64,000 nucleotides of DNA from Algoriphagus oliviformis. Lineage in GTDB: Bacteria > Bacteroidota > Bacteroidia > Cytophagales > Cyclobacteriaceae. Where the stretch lies: positions 62,001 to 126,000 of the forward strand of contig NZ_JAFKCT010000009.1 in assembly GCF_017254915.1 (NCBI RefSeq), read 5' to 3'. The notes beneath the pieces are model-generated. The model worked only from the letters and a program-made list of their open reading frames with translations, had not been told where the DNA came from and made no database searches. Shown piece after piece: positions 1 through 9,645 of the stretch. A program made the translations under genes and the position numbers. How positions within the stretch are numbered: the stretch's first letter is position 1; every line of letters starts with the position of its first letter.

Positions 1-1
1 C

Positions 2-1981
2 TCCTTGGGCAGGATCTATTCGGGGCTGTTGGGGAGCAATCCCAATACTTTCCTCCAGGTTCGCTTGGGGAATATCCGCTCGATCAAAGTGTCCATGGTA
101 GGTGAACTGTCGAAGCCAGGAACCTATACGCTGCCGTCCTTCGCCTCTGTTTTCAATGGCCTCTTTGCCGCAGGCGGACCAAACGAAAACGGGTCCTTCC
201 GAAATATCCAGGTGTACCGTGACAGCCGTCTGGTGACCACGGTGGATATCTACAAGTTTTTGGCTAGGGGAGAATCCGAGGCAAACATCACGCTCCGGGA
301 CAACGACGTGATCATCGTGCCTCCCGTGCAGTCCCGCGTGGAGATCATCGGCCCGGTGAGGAGGGAGGGATTTTTTGAATCCCTGCCGGAAGAATCCCTC
401 GCCGACCTGTACATCTACACCGGAGGCTTCAAGAGTGAGGCGTACCGGGATCGATTGACTGTCCGGCGCATCGAAAACAACGAACGGAAGGTAATCGACG
501 TGCCCCAGGCAGAGCTGAAGAACTTCAGCCCAAAAGACGGCGACGAGATCCTGATAGGGGAGGCGCTGGATCGCTTTGTCAATCGCGTGCAGGTGTCAGG
601 GGCAGTTCAGAGACCTGGGGAATACGCACTCGAAGATGGCATCTCCGTAAAAGGACTGATAGAAAAGGCCCAAGGGCTCAAGCCGGAGGCTTTTGTAAAC
701 AGAGCCACGCTCTACCGAACCAGCGATGACCTGACCTTGGCTGCAGAGCCCCTGGACTTGAAGGGGATCATGGATGGGACGATTCCCGATCTGGTCTTGA
801 AAAATGAAGACCTCCTTTTTGTACCCAGCCGCTACGACATACAGGAGGAGACCTATGTGAAGATCTCTGGAGAGGTAAACGCTCCCGGCACTTATCTGTA
901 TGCTACGACGATGACTGTAGGCGACTTGATCCTGCAGTCGGGTGGCCTGCTCGAATCCGCGTCCAATTCGTACATAGAAATAGCCAGAAGGGTGCGGGAT
1001 GCCAGCTCCGGTAGGCTTGCCGAACTCATCACGCTGTCCATCGATCCCAATCTCCAGCTCACCGAAGCCGAGAAGAACCATCCATTGATGCCTTTTGACC
1101 ACGTCTTTATCCGCAAGAGCCCGGGCTTCGAGCGGGAGCTTTTGGTGACCATTCAGGGCGAGGTGAACTATCCCGGACAGTTTGCCATCTCGTCGGCTGA
1201 CGAGCGCATCTCGGATGTGATCAAGCGTGCCGGCGGACTCAATAAGTTTGCCTATCCAAAAGGGGCGAGCTTGGTCAGAAGGACGGTTTACTTCAAGGAG
1301 CCGACGCCCGAGCAGGTGAAGGAAAAGACGCTGAGAGACATCCGGGACAAAGTAGACCCCGAAAAGAGAGATCAGGTCAACCAGGCCGAGCTCATCATCT
1401 TCGAAAGATTGGACCAGAAGATCACTGCCCTGGAGGAGGAAAAACTCATCGAAGAACAGAAGAAAATTCTACAGGCAAATAAGGAGTTGTTTTTTGCGGA
1501 TTCGCTCATCAGAGACTCGCTCTTTAGCGAGGTGAGGTTTAAGCAACAGGACGTCATCGGGATAAATCTGGAAGAAATCCTGAAAAACCCGGGTTCTGGG
1601 GAAGACCTGATTCTACACGAGGGTGACGTATTGCGGATCCCAAAGGAGCTCCAGACCATCAGAATGGTGGGCGAGGTGCTGCTGCCTACTACGGCCCGCT
1701 ATGTGCCAAAGGCAAACTTCAGGAGATATATCTCCCAAGCGGGGGGCTTTACCGAGGATGCTAGAAAGAGCAAAGCCTATGTCATCTACGCCAATGGAGA
1801 CGCCAGAAGAACGCACTCCTTTCTGATGTTGAAGTTTTATCCACACCTGGAGCCCGGAGCCGAAATCGTGGTTCCCAAGAAGCCTGAGCGCGAGAAATTG
1901 GGTGCGGCGGCATGGCTAGGTATAGCGTCTAGCTTGGCGACCCTGGGGATTTTAGTACAGTCGTTGATCAACAATCAATAA
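2..1981 (+). CDS. Multi-SLBB polysaccharide export protein (5' partial)
   Basis: This is an outer-membrane/periplasmic polysaccharide export protein of the Wza/SLBB superfamily, probably part of the capsule or exopolysaccharide secretion channel. The reading frame is open to the window edge, so the N-terminus (signal peptide and export domain) is missing and the first possible start, TTG at 5, is probably not the real one. Numbering from that TTG, at least six SLBB-like repeats with the pattern G-x-V-x-x-P-G begin near residues 27, 110, 193, 284, 379 and 551. A charged, probably helical insertion lies at about 433-505, and a hydrophobic segment at 633-655 could cross a membrane. It ends 12 bp before ugd, so the two are probably cotranscribed. 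Family call is firm; its exact partner polymer is not known. Confidence 0.88.
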   Translation, partial: SLGRIYSGLLGSNPNTFLQVRLGNIRSIKVSMVGELSKPGTYTLPSFASVFNGLFAAGGPNENGSFRNIQVYRDSRLVTTVDIYKFLARGESEANITLRDNDVIIVPPVQSRVEIIGPVRREGFFESLPEESLADLYIYTGGFKSEAYRDRLTVRRIENNERKVIDVPQAELKNFSPKDGDEILIGEALDRFVNRVQVSGAVQRPGEYALEDGISVKGLIEKAQGLKPEAFVNRATLYRTSDDLTLAAEPLDLKGIMDGTIPDLVLKNEDLLFVPSRYDIQEETYVKISGEVNAPGTYLYATTMTVGDLILQSGGLLESASNSYIEIARRVRDASSGRLAELITLSIDPNLQLTEAEKNHPLMPFDHVFIRKSPGFERELLVTIQGEVNYPGQFAISSADERISDVIKRAGGLNKFAYPKGASLVRRTVYFKEPTPEQVKEKTLRDIRDKVDPEKRDQVNQAELIIFERLDQKITALEEEKLIEEQKKILQANKELFFADSLIRDSLFSEVRFKQQDVIGINLEEILKNPGSGEDLILHEGDVLRIPKELQTIRMVGEVLLPTTARYVPKANFRRYISQAGGFTEDARKSKAYVIYANGDARRTHSFLMLKFYPHLEPGAEIVVPKKPEREKLGAAAWLGIASSLATLGILVQSLINNQ

Positions 1982-1993
1982 AAGAAAGTTTTT

Positions 1994-3313
1994 ATGAAAA
2001 TTGCAGTAGTAGGAACGGGCTATGTAGGCCTAGTGTCTGGAGCGTGTTTTGCCGACGTGGGAATCGAAGTCACCTGCGTGGACATCGATCAAAGAAAGAT
2101 CGAAAACCTCAAGAACGGCGTCATGCCGATCTATGAGCCAGGCCTGGAGGAAATCGTAGTCCGCAACTATAAAAGCGGTCGTCTGCACTTCAGTACCGAT
2201 TTGGGAGAAGCAATCCAAGGCGCAGAAGTTGCCTTCATTGCCGTCGGAACGCCTCCTGGCGAAGACGGCTCTGCGGATCTCAAGTATGTGCTTGCCGTCG
2301 CCGATGAGATCGGGAAAAAGATGACCGACTACATTGTCGTGGCCACCAAGAGTACAGTGCCCGTCACTACCGGAGAGAAGGTACGGGCGGCCATCAAATC
2401 CGCGCTGGATGGGAGAGGCTCTGACCTGCCTTTTGCCGTGGCTTCCAATCCCGAATTTCTCAAGGAGGGCGCAGCGGTGGAGGACTTCCTCAAGCCAGAC
2501 CGCATTGTCATCGGAGTGGATGACGAGCGGGCCGAGCAGATCATGCAGCGCCTTTACAAGCCTTTTCAGCTCAGCGGTGAGCGCATCATCTACATGGATA
2601 TCCCCTCCGCAGAGATGACCAAGTATGCCGCCAATGCGATGCTTGCCACCAAGATTTCCTTCATGAATGATATCGCCAATCTGTGCGAACTCGTCGGAGC
2701 TGACGCCAACATGGTCAGAAGGGGAATCGGTACTGACCCGAGGATCGGAAACAAGTTCATCTATCCCGGTGTGGGATATGGGGGGTCTTGCTTTCCAAAG
2801 GATGTGAAAGCAATCATCAAAACCGCCAAGCAGTATGGCTATGAGCTTCGCGTACTCCAGTCTGTGGAGGACGTGAACGACGATCAAAAATACATCTTGG
2901 CAAACAAGGTCAAGGCCCATTTCGGTGGGGATCTCAGCGGGATGACCTTTGCCATGTGGGGGCTGAGCTTCAAGCCGAATACAGACGACATGAGGGAGGC
3001 TCCAGCCTCTGTGATCATTGACCAGCTTCGGGAAGCGGGCGCCAAAGTCAAAGCCTACGATCCCGTGGCCATGAAAGAGGCGGAGGCACACTATATCTTC
3101 GACAAGGTCACGTATTGCAAAGATGCCTACGACGCCCTGGTCGATGCGGATGCCCTGCTGCTGGTGACGGAGTGGTCAGAGTTCCGAATTCCCAGCTGGG
3201 AAGTCGTGGGCAAGCTGCTGAATAACAAGGTGGTGTTTGACGGTCGCAATATCTACGACAAAAAGTATCTGAATTCATTGGGCTTTACGCACTATGGAAT
3301 TGGAAATAAATGA
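1994..3313 (+). CDS. ugd: UDP-glucose 6-dehydrogenase
   Basis: Cytoplasmic enzyme that oxidises UDP-glucose twice with NAD+ to UDP-glucuronic acid, a precursor for acidic polysaccharides. The 439-residue length is normal for the family. The N-terminus carries the Rossmann motif GTGYVG, and the catalytic cysteine sits in GGSCFPKD at Cys266. The C-terminal UDP-binding domain is complete. It follows the SLBB export gene by 12 bp and is the last gene before a strong terminator. A second, different nucleotide-sugar dehydrogenase lies at 16146. UDP-glucose is the expected substrate for this subfamily, although close relatives use other UDP-hexoses. Confidence 0.95.
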   Translation: MKIAVVGTGYVGLVSGACFADVGIEVTCVDIDQRKIENLKNGVMPIYEPGLEEIVVRNYKSGRLHFSTDLGEAIQGAEVAFIAVGTPPGEDGSADLKYVLAVADEIGKKMTDYIVVATKSTVPVTTGEKVRAAIKSALDGRGSDLPFAVASNPEFLKEGAAVEDFLKPDRIVIGVDDERAEQIMQRLYKPFQLSGERIIYMDIPSAEMTKYAANAMLATKISFMNDIANLCELVGADANMVRRGIGTDPRIGNKFIYPGVGYGGSCFPKDVKAIIKTAKQYGYELRVLQSVEDVNDDQKYILANKVKAHFGGDLSGMTFAMWGLSFKPNTDDMREAPASVIIDQLREAGAKVKAYDPVAMKEAEAHYIFDKVTYCKDAYDALVDADALLLVTEWSEFRIPSWEVVGKLLNNKVVFDGRNIYDKKYLNSLGFTHYGIGNK

Positions 3314-3427
3314 AACAGTCAAAGTAGGGGAAATCAAATCGATCCAAGAACTGTGATTGATGCGGCTCATTGAAATTTGGAGTTGCCCAAAAAAATTACA
3401 AGGCCGACTTGGGAAAGTTTGGTCGAG

Positions 3428-3462
3428 CAGGGACACTTTTCTCGCAAAAGTGTCCCTGTTTT
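3428..3462 (+). terminator. Rho-independent terminator after ugd
   Basis: A perfect 13-bp inverted repeat (left arm 3428-3440, right arm 3446-3458) with a 5-nt loop is followed directly by TTTT. The arms end in T4/A4, so it could also act on the opposite strand. It separates the ugd operon from the wzz-led operon. The surrounding gene-free stretch 3314-3656 shows no other feature I can support; a promoter for the gene at 3657 must lie there but no clear TTTG/TAnnTTTG pair was found. Confidence 0.85.
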
Positions 3463-3656
3463 AGGTAGCTACGTCACATAAGGATGTGGGATAGGCCCAG
3501 TACTAGGAAAAGGTCTCCGGAAAATAACGGTCAGTTTGTTGACAGAATTGAAGAGGTTCGGCTTTCCATCGGGCTGGATTTTGTCCTTTTTTGAATTTGC
3601 TTTGCAAAAAGCCTGTAGTGTATCCAGTTGATCTCATTTGGTAATTAAATAGTAGT

Positions 3657-4751
3657 ATGTCGGAAAACGCCTCAAAATCTCCCTTTGAAGAACTCACGTT
3701 GAGCGGTCTTGCAACGGTTGTTTGGAACAGGCGCAAGGTAGTCTATCAGGTTACCCTCCTGTTTGTTGTGTTGGGAGTCGTTGTTGCACTGGTTTCCCCC
3801 AAAAGGTTTTCTGCTACTTCGACCTTCATCCCACAGGTGGGGGAGTCGCCTAGTTCCCAAGGAGCATTGGGTGGATTGGCCTCTTTGGCTGGGTTTAATC
3901 TTAGCGGAGTGTCAGGCAGCTCAGATGTCCCGCCTGCTTTATATCCCAAGATAGCCCTGTCCGTCAGCTTTCAAAAGGCTCTCCTCAATGCGAAAATCCA
4001 CGTGGACGCTTTAGACAGCGCCATTACTTATCAAGAATACTACGATGAGATCTATTCGCCAGGAGTGATGGAGTCTGTCAAAGACTACACCGTCGGCCTA
4101 CCTGGCAAATTGGTGAAAGCGCTGAAGGGAGAGCCTAAGGAAGTAATAGTCCAAGAGATCACGGGGATTGTCAGGGTGAGTCAGGAGGAGTACTCCCATT
4201 TCAAAAGACTCAATTCTCAACTGAAGGTCCTTCCAAACGAGAAAGACGGCATCGTGACTGTCCACTTCGAAATGCCCGAGCCTTTGATGGCTGCCGAGAT
4301 GACCAAATTTTCGGTCGATTTGCTGCAGGAAGAAGTGATCCAGTTTAAGATAAAGAATGCGAAGGAGCAGTTGCGCTTTACCGAAGAGCGTTTTTCAGAG
4401 CGAAAGAAGGAGTTTGAAGATGCCCAAATGAAATTGGCCAACTTCAAAGACCGCAACCAGAATCTGAATTCAGCCTATGCACTCAGTCAGCTTCAACAGT
4501 TGGAAGCAAACTATAACTTCTATTTCGATGTGTACACCGAGCTGGCCAAACAAGTAGAGCAAGCTAAATTGCAAGTGGCAAAGGACACCCAAGTTTTTTC
4601 TATCCTTCAACCTGTCACTCTTCCAATAGAAAAGTCAAATATTCGAGGCTCTTTTGTCCTGATTATTTTTACAATGATGGGCTTTTCATTTTCGATTGTT
4701 TACATTTTGGTGTCTGAGTATTTTAAAAGACTGAAATTGCAATCGCAATGA
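3657..4751 (+). CDS. Wzz-like chain-length determinant / LPS biosynthesis protein
   Basis: Inner-membrane polysaccharide co-polymerase that sets chain length in Wzy-dependent polymerisation. It has the classic Wzz topology: a cytoplasmic N-terminus, a transmembrane segment at about 27-48, a large periplasmic region with a long charged, probably coiled-coil stretch around 220-290, and a second transmembrane segment at about 331-352. There is no kinase domain, unlike the Wzc-type protein at 18326. It starts with ATG after a gene-free stretch that carries a terminator, so it probably opens a new operon with the flippase and polymerase that follow. Confidence 0.85.
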   Translation: MSENASKSPFEELTLSGLATVVWNRRKVVYQVTLLFVVLGVVVALVSPKRFSATSTFIPQVGESPSSQGALGGLASLAGFNLSGVSGSSDVPPALYPKIALSVSFQKALLNAKIHVDALDSAITYQEYYDEIYSPGVMESVKDYTVGLPGKLVKALKGEPKEVIVQEITGIVRVSQEEYSHFKRLNSQLKVLPNEKDGIVTVHFEMPEPLMAAEMTKFSVDLLQEEVIQFKIKNAKEQLRFTEERFSERKKEFEDAQMKLANFKDRNQNLNSAYALSQLQQLEANYNFYFDVYTELAKQVEQAKLQVAKDTQVFSILQPVTLPIEKSNIRGSFVLIIFTMMGFSFSIVYILVSEYFKRLKLQSQ

Positions 4752-4827
4752 TATCATGTCGATAGACTCCGTGCCTGTTTACTTTCGCTATTTCCACTCA
4801 AAACAATTAGTTTAAATAGTATACTCT

Positions 4828-6072
4828 TTGGGTAGGGAAAGTCTTTTTTCAAACATTTTTAATTTACTTCTATTACAAGGTATGAACTATATCATGCCCT
4901 TGGTGACCTTTCCATATCTGGTCAGGGTTTTAGGAGTTGATCAATACGGAGTGCTGGCCTTTTGCCTGGCCGTTTCTTCCTATTTTATTTTGATTACTGA
5001 CTACGGGTTTAATCTTTCTGCTACTAGGCAGGTGTCGATAAATAGGGATGATCCCCAGAAGATCAGTGAGATTTTTGGTTCAGTCCTGTTTATCAAATTG
5101 TTGTTGATGGCTGCCTGTTTCTTGGTGATGGTATGTCTTGTTTTCTGGATCGAGAGGTTCAGCCAAATACAGGGTCTGCTGTTTATTTCATTTGGGATGG
5201 TTTTCGGGCAGATTTTATTTCCCATATGGCTTTTTCAGGGGATGGAGAGAATGAAGTATATTACCTACTTGAGCATTTTGGCTAAGTTGATTTTTACTGT
5301 AGGTATATTTCTTTTTGTGAATAATGAAGCGGATATCTGGTTGGTTCCTCTACTCAATTCCATCGGTCTTATTTTTATCGGAGTGGTTTCGATTTTTATA
5401 GTCGTCAGGCAATTTGGGGTGAGGTTTTATATTCCAAATAGGCAAGTTTTAGTTTTTTACCTCAAGGATGGATGGGATCTATTTACGTCTAATTTGGCTA
5501 TACTGGGGTATAAGAACAATTCGATATTGCTTTTGGCATTTTATCTTGATCCGATAAATCTTGGGTTTTACTCGATAGGCAAGAAGATTTTTGAGGCTAT
5601 CAATGGATTGAATGTGGTGTTGTCCCAGGCCTTTTTTCCGAGTGTCTCCCAGGCCCAGAAAGACACGGGTTTAGCCATTTCCAATAGATTGAGAAGTCTT
5701 TTCTCTATTTCGATTATACTTTCTTTTTCGATTTTCCTTTTCACTTTTTTCTTCGCCGGTTACATTTCGTTGATTGTGTCAGGCAGTCAAGAGGCTGTCG
5801 TTATAGAGATTCTCAGAATGCTGGCAATTGCCTTGTTTATCATAGGTATCAATGTTCCTGCAGTGCAGTACCTTTTAACCACGGGGAATTCCAGAAGATT
5901 TAGTGTCATTGTGTGGTGTGGTGTCCTTATTGACCTGGCTTTGTTGTTTTTGCTCGTGCCGAAGTTTGACTATCGGGGGGCACTCTATGCTACCTTGATT
6001 TCCGAGACTTTGATCACGCTCTCATTATATTACTATAGCTATTCGATATTTAATAAGCGAAAATATGTTTGA
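4828..6072 (+). CDS. wzx: Wzx-type oligosaccharide flippase
   Basis: Multi-pass inner-membrane protein of the MOP/polysaccharide transporter family that flips undecaprenyl-linked repeat units to the periplasm. The N-terminal block LLLLQGMNYIMPLVTFPYLV is characteristic of Wzx proteins, and about 12 hydrophobic segments are spread along 414 residues. The start is TTG at 4828: an in-frame stop at 4813 leaves no ATG upstream, and the conserved N-terminal block begins right after it. Codon use is AT-rich. The stop overlaps the next gene by 8 bp. Confidence 0.9.
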   Translation: MGRESLFSNIFNLLLLQGMNYIMPLVTFPYLVRVLGVDQYGVLAFCLAVSSYFILITDYGFNLSATRQVSINRDDPQKISEIFGSVLFIKLLLMAACFLVMVCLVFWIERFSQIQGLLFISFGMVFGQILFPIWLFQGMERMKYITYLSILAKLIFTVGIFLFVNNEADIWLVPLLNSIGLIFIGVVSIFIVVRQFGVRFYIPNRQVLVFYLKDGWDLFTSNLAILGYKNNSILLLAFYLDPINLGFYSIGKKIFEAINGLNVVLSQAFFPSVSQAQKDTGLAISNRLRSLFSISIILSFSIFLFTFFFAGYISLIVSGSQEAVVIEILRMLAIALFIIGINVPAVQYLLTTGNSRRFSVIVWCGVLIDLALLFLLVPKFDYRGALYATLISETLITLSLYYYSYSIFNKRKYV

Positions 6073-6667
6073 TGAAATTTTAGACCAGTACCAGAATAGA
6101 TATGGTAAGAAAGTACTGGAGCTTGGGCCTGGAGAGACTAAGCAGTTTGAGTATTGTATTGGCTTGGATATGGTCAAGAAGGATAGTGTGGATTTTGTTT
6201 GTGACTTGTCTGAGGGCTTTTCTTTTATAAAGGATAGTTGCATAGACGAGATTCATACTAGCCACTTTTTGGAACATATAGATGATTTGCCTCTGTTTCT
6301 CAAGGAGGTATTTAGGGTCTTGAAGCCTGGGGGTAGGATGGTCAATGTCGTTCCCCATTTTTCAAATCCATACTACTACAGTGACTATACCCACAAGGGT
6401 TTTTGGGGCCTGTATTCTATTTCTTACTTCAGTAAAAATTCCTTTTTCAAACGAAGAGTTCCTATGTACTACAATGACATCGACTTCGAGATTTTGGATG
6501 TCAAGTTGATTTTCAGGTCTGACTTTCGGTTTAGAAACCTCTTCAAAAGGATGTTAACGTCTGTTTTTAATTCCTCCAACTACATGAAGGAGCTGTATGA
6601 GGAGACGTTTACATATATCTTTCCTTGCTACGAGATCTTTTTTGTCATCCAGAAAAGCAAAAACTGA
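6065..6667 (+). CDS. Class I SAM-dependent methyltransferase
   Basis: Small cytoplasmic methyltransferase of 200 residues. The glycine-rich SAM-binding motif VLELGPG is near residue 18, and the later motif VFRVLKPGG near residue 90 matches type-11 methyltransferases. It overlaps the end of the flippase gene by 8 bp and sits among glycosyltransferases, so methylation of a sugar in the repeat unit is likely. The target is not shown by the sequence; a protein or lipid carrier cannot be excluded. Confidence 0.8.
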   Translation: MFDEILDQYQNRYGKKVLELGPGETKQFEYCIGLDMVKKDSVDFVCDLSEGFSFIKDSCIDEIHTSHFLEHIDDLPLFLKEVFRVLKPGGRMVNVVPHFSNPYYYSDYTHKGFWGLYSISYFSKNSFFKRRVPMYYNDIDFEILDVKLIFRSDFRFRNLFKRMLTSVFNSSNYMKELYEETFTYIFPCYEIFFVIQKSKN

Positions 6668-6706
6668 AATAGAGTCGGAGACAATTGTGCTTTAAAATAG
6701 ATCGGT

Positions 6707-7705
6707 TTGATTAACACTATTGCTGTAATTGTCACTTATGGCGACAGATTTGTATTCTTGGAGCAGGTGGTTCGAGCGGCTGTCAAGGAAGGTGTGTCCC
6801 AAGTTTGGATAGTGGACAACGCATCTGTGGCTGAATCGAAAAGGCAGATAAGTTCGCTGACATCGGAGCTGGGAAATGTGACAGTTTTCACCAATGAATC
6901 CAACTTGGGTACCGCAGGCGCCTATTCTCTTGTTCTTGATCATGCCTTTCGACTTCAGGACGAGTTTTGTTTGTGGTTTTTGGATGATGACAACTGCCCC
7001 AGATCGGGCTGCCTTGGCGCTCTGCATAGTGCGTATTCGCTGTTGTCAGAGGACTTTGCCCGTCCTGTTTTGTATTGCTACAGGGGAAACCATTGGCGGG
7101 ATGATTTGCTCGCGGTTTCGACGGGCTTGATCAAAGGTCCGGTAGCCAATGGTTTTTGTGGGTTTGACATTGTGAGCTATTTGGGCGGCAAATTGGGGGG
7201 TAAAAGAGCGACTCCCGATGAAAACGACATTCAATTTCCTGTCATAAAGGTTAAATATGGACCGTATGGCGGACTTTTTACCCACGTAGATAATTTAAGG
7301 GAAATTGGTTTGCCCAAGAAGGAGTTTTTTGTCTATGCCGATGACCACGAATACACGATCAGGTTCTCAAAACTTGGGATAAAGCAATTTTTGGTTTACT
7401 CCAGCCAGATTGAGGACCTGGATATGTCCTTCAAGGAGGGGGAGGATATTTTTAGCCCGAATATATCGCTGTTTAAGTTGTTTTATTCATTTCGAAACAC
7501 CGCATACTTTTACAATAGCATAAAAACCAATAGCTACAAGTATCACTTAAATCGGATTTCCTTCTTTTTGATTATTTGCTATTGGGGCTTTTTTAAGTTT
7601 CTAAAAAAGCCGGCTTTTATATATGGCCGGATCAAGTTCTTGTTTTCTGCGGTTAGACTGGGAGAGAAGGGCGTTTTTACAGTAGTTCCTGGTTCTTTTG
7701 AATAG
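6707..7705 (+). CDS. Glycosyltransferase family 2 (rhamnosyl/galactofuranosyl-transferase-like)
   Basis: GT-A fold transferase that adds a sugar from a nucleotide donor to a lipid-linked repeat unit on the cytoplasmic face. The N-terminus IAVIVTYG, the VDNAS motif near residue 36 and the acidic metal-binding cluster LDDDN at about 92-96 are typical of the branch that contains GlfT2-like and dTDP-rhamnosyl transferases. The start is TTG at 6707; no ATG gives a better N-terminus. The C-terminus has a hydrophobic amphipathic stretch that may tether it to the membrane. Donor sugar is not predictable from the sequence. Confidence 0.82.
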   Translation: MINTIAVIVTYGDRFVFLEQVVRAAVKEGVSQVWIVDNASVAESKRQISSLTSELGNVTVFTNESNLGTAGAYSLVLDHAFRLQDEFCLWFLDDDNCPRSGCLGALHSAYSLLSEDFARPVLYCYRGNHWRDDLLAVSTGLIKGPVANGFCGFDIVSYLGGKLGGKRATPDENDIQFPVIKVKYGPYGGLFTHVDNLREIGLPKKEFFVYADDHEYTIRFSKLGIKQFLVYSSQIEDLDMSFKEGEDIFSPNISLFKLFYSFRNTAYFYNSIKTNSYKYHLNRISFFLIICYWGFFKFLKKPAFIYGRIKFLFSAVRLGEKGVFTVVPGSFE

Positions 7706-7746
7706 TTTGTCTGTTCGTTTGATTTTCCTTTTGAAAAAGTAGCCTT

Positions 7747-9645
7747 ATGTGTGGAATAGCCGGATTTGTTGACTTGAATTCGTCTTCAGATCAACATGTG
7801 TTGAAGAAAATGACCGATGCTATGTTGCATCGTGGACCGGATGACTCGGGATACTACTTTCAAAATGCGGCCTCGTTTCAAATAGGGCTGGGGCACAGGC
7901 GTCTTTCTATTTTGGACTTGTCGCCGCAGGGCCATCAGCCGATGGCGTTCGGGCAGTATCAGATTATATTTAACGGGGAGGTCTACAATTTTAAAGAGAT
8001 CCGCACCGATTTGGAAAGGGAGGGTTTTTCCTTTAGTTCAAATTCCGATACGGAAGTCATATTGAAAGCCTACAGCCACTGGGGCAAGGCTATGGTCCAT
8101 CGCCTAAATGGCATGTTTGCCATAGCGATCTATGATAGCATCCGGGAAGAGATCACGCTTTTTCGAGATCGCGCCGGAGTCAAACCAGTGTACTGGTATT
8201 TCAGGGATGGCTTGTTCATGTTTGCAAGTGAACTCAAAAGCTTTCATGAGCATCCCCGTTTCAAAAAGGAGATTAGCGAAGAGGGGTTGGGTCTGTTTTT
8301 TCAATATGGATACATTCCGCAACCCTATACGATTTTCAGACATACCCATAAGCTGAAGGCCGGTCATATGCTGGAATTCGCTATTTCCAATGCGGAGATC
8401 AAGACCTCTACCTATTGGGATGTCATATCATGCTACAATCAAGAGAAGCTTTCCATCAGCGAAGAAGAGGCCAAAGCTGAGACCGAACGACTGCTAAAAT
8501 CCGCCTGTGAATATAGGATGGTAGCGGATGTCCCGGTAGGGGTCTTCTTGAGTGGGGGCTACGATTCCTCTGCCGTCACGGCATTGTTGCAGAGTTCTCG
8601 AAGCGAAAAAATCAAGACATTTTCAATTGGTTTTTTGGAGGAAAACTTCAATGAGGCCCACCATGCGAAAAAAGTCGCCGACTACCTCGGGACTGATCAT
8701 ACGGAATATTACTGCAGACCGGAGGATGCGGTGGACGTTTTGCCCGATTTGGCTTTTTATTTTGATGAGCCTTTTGCGGATAATTCGATGATCCCCACCA
8801 TGTTGGTGAGCAAGCTGGCAAGGGAGAAGGTGACTGTTTCCCTGAGTGCTGATGGCGGGGATGAGTTGTTTGGCGGGTACGAGAAATATCTGATAGCGGG
8901 GAAATACCATGACAAATTCAGTCAGTTCCCCTATAGAAAGCAGATGTCCGGCGTATTGGAGAAGCTGTCACCCCGTAGGCTTCACCTCAATGCTGTTTTT
9001 CCCAAGTCCAGCGAGCGGTTTTACAGAGCCCTGTCCTTTTTGAAGTGTGAGTCCCCGGCCGATTTCATGGGCAGTTTTCAGAAGTTTTTCACTTCAGAGG
9101 AGGTGAAAGAGCTGGTTCATTCTGGATCGGGGCAGGTATTCACGGGTTTTGACGATTTGGAATATTTGTCGGGTGGGTTGTCGGATTTGGACAAGATGAT
9201 GGCGATTGATTTTAAGACTTACCAGCAGGATGATATTCTGACAAAGGTGGACCGGTCCACTATGTCGGTAAGTCTAGAAGGGAGGGAGCCCTTGCTGGAC
9301 TATAGGCTGATTGAATTCGTCTCCCGCTTGGATCCCAGCCTTAAGATCAAGGACGGCAACAGAAAGTACCTGTTGAAAGACATTACCCATAAGTACGTTC
9401 CAAAGGATCTGCTCGACAGACCAAAAATGGGTTTTAGTATTCCCTTGGAAAGATGGTTGGTTGAGGGATTCAGGGATCATCTGGAGTTTTATTTTCAGCC
9501 TGATAGACTGAAAGAGCACAGCTTGTTTGACGTTTTTGAGATGGTCAAGATAAAGGAGCTGTTTCTCAACGGACATTCTTATTTGTTGGGAAAGGTCTGG
9601 ACTGTACTGGTGTTCCAAATGTGGTATGACAAATGGATGAGGTAA
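7747..9645 (+). CDS. asnB: Asparagine synthase-like glutamine amidotransferase (copy 1)
   Basis: Glutamine-hydrolysing amidotransferase of 632 residues. The class II glutaminase domain begins MCGIAGF, with the nucleophile Cys2 after Met removal, and the synthase domain has the ATP pyrophosphatase P-loop SGGYDSS at 269-275 (Tyr in place of the usual Leu). The family converts a carboxylate to a carboxamide via an adenylate. In polysaccharide clusters such proteins (for example WbpS in Pseudomonas O-antigen loci) are proposed to amidate uronic acids, which fits the two nucleotide-sugar dehydrogenases here. It overlaps the next gene by 13 bp. Two further copies lie at 24610 and 39960. Ordinary asparagine synthesis cannot be excluded from sequence alone. 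Confidence 0.9.
   Translation: MCGIAGFVDLNSSSDQHVLKKMTDAMLHRGPDDSGYYFQNAASFQIGLGHRRLSILDLSPQGHQPMAFGQYQIIFNGEVYNFKEIRTDLEREGFSFSSNSDTEVILKAYSHWGKAMVHRLNGMFAIAIYDSIREEITLFRDRAGVKPVYWYFRDGLFMFASELKSFHEHPRFKKEISEEGLGLFFQYGYIPQPYTIFRHTHKLKAGHMLEFAISNAEIKTSTYWDVISCYNQEKLSISEEEAKAETERLLKSACEYRMVADVPVGVFLSGGYDSSAVTALLQSSRSEKIKTFSIGFLEENFNEAHHAKKVADYLGTDHTEYYCRPEDAVDVLPDLAFYFDEPFADNSMIPTMLVSKLAREKVTVSLSADGGDELFGGYEKYLIAGKYHDKFSQFPYRKQMSGVLEKLSPRRLHLNAVFPKSSERFYRALSFLKCESPADFMGSFQKFFTSEEVKELVHSGSGQVFTGFDDLEYLSGGLSDLDKMMAIDFKTYQQDDILTKVDRSTMSVSLEGREPLLDYRLIEFVSRLDPSLKIKDGNRKYLLKDITHKYVPKDLLDRPKMGFSIPLERWLVEGFRDHLEFYFQPDRLKEHSLFDVFEMVKIKELFLNGHSYLLGKVWTVLVFQMWYDKWMR

Noticed and set aside
7747..9645. 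Simple housekeeping asparagine synthetase as sole explanation
   Set aside because: Not excluded biochemically, but three copies within a glycan locus and tight coupling to transferases make a glycan role more likely.
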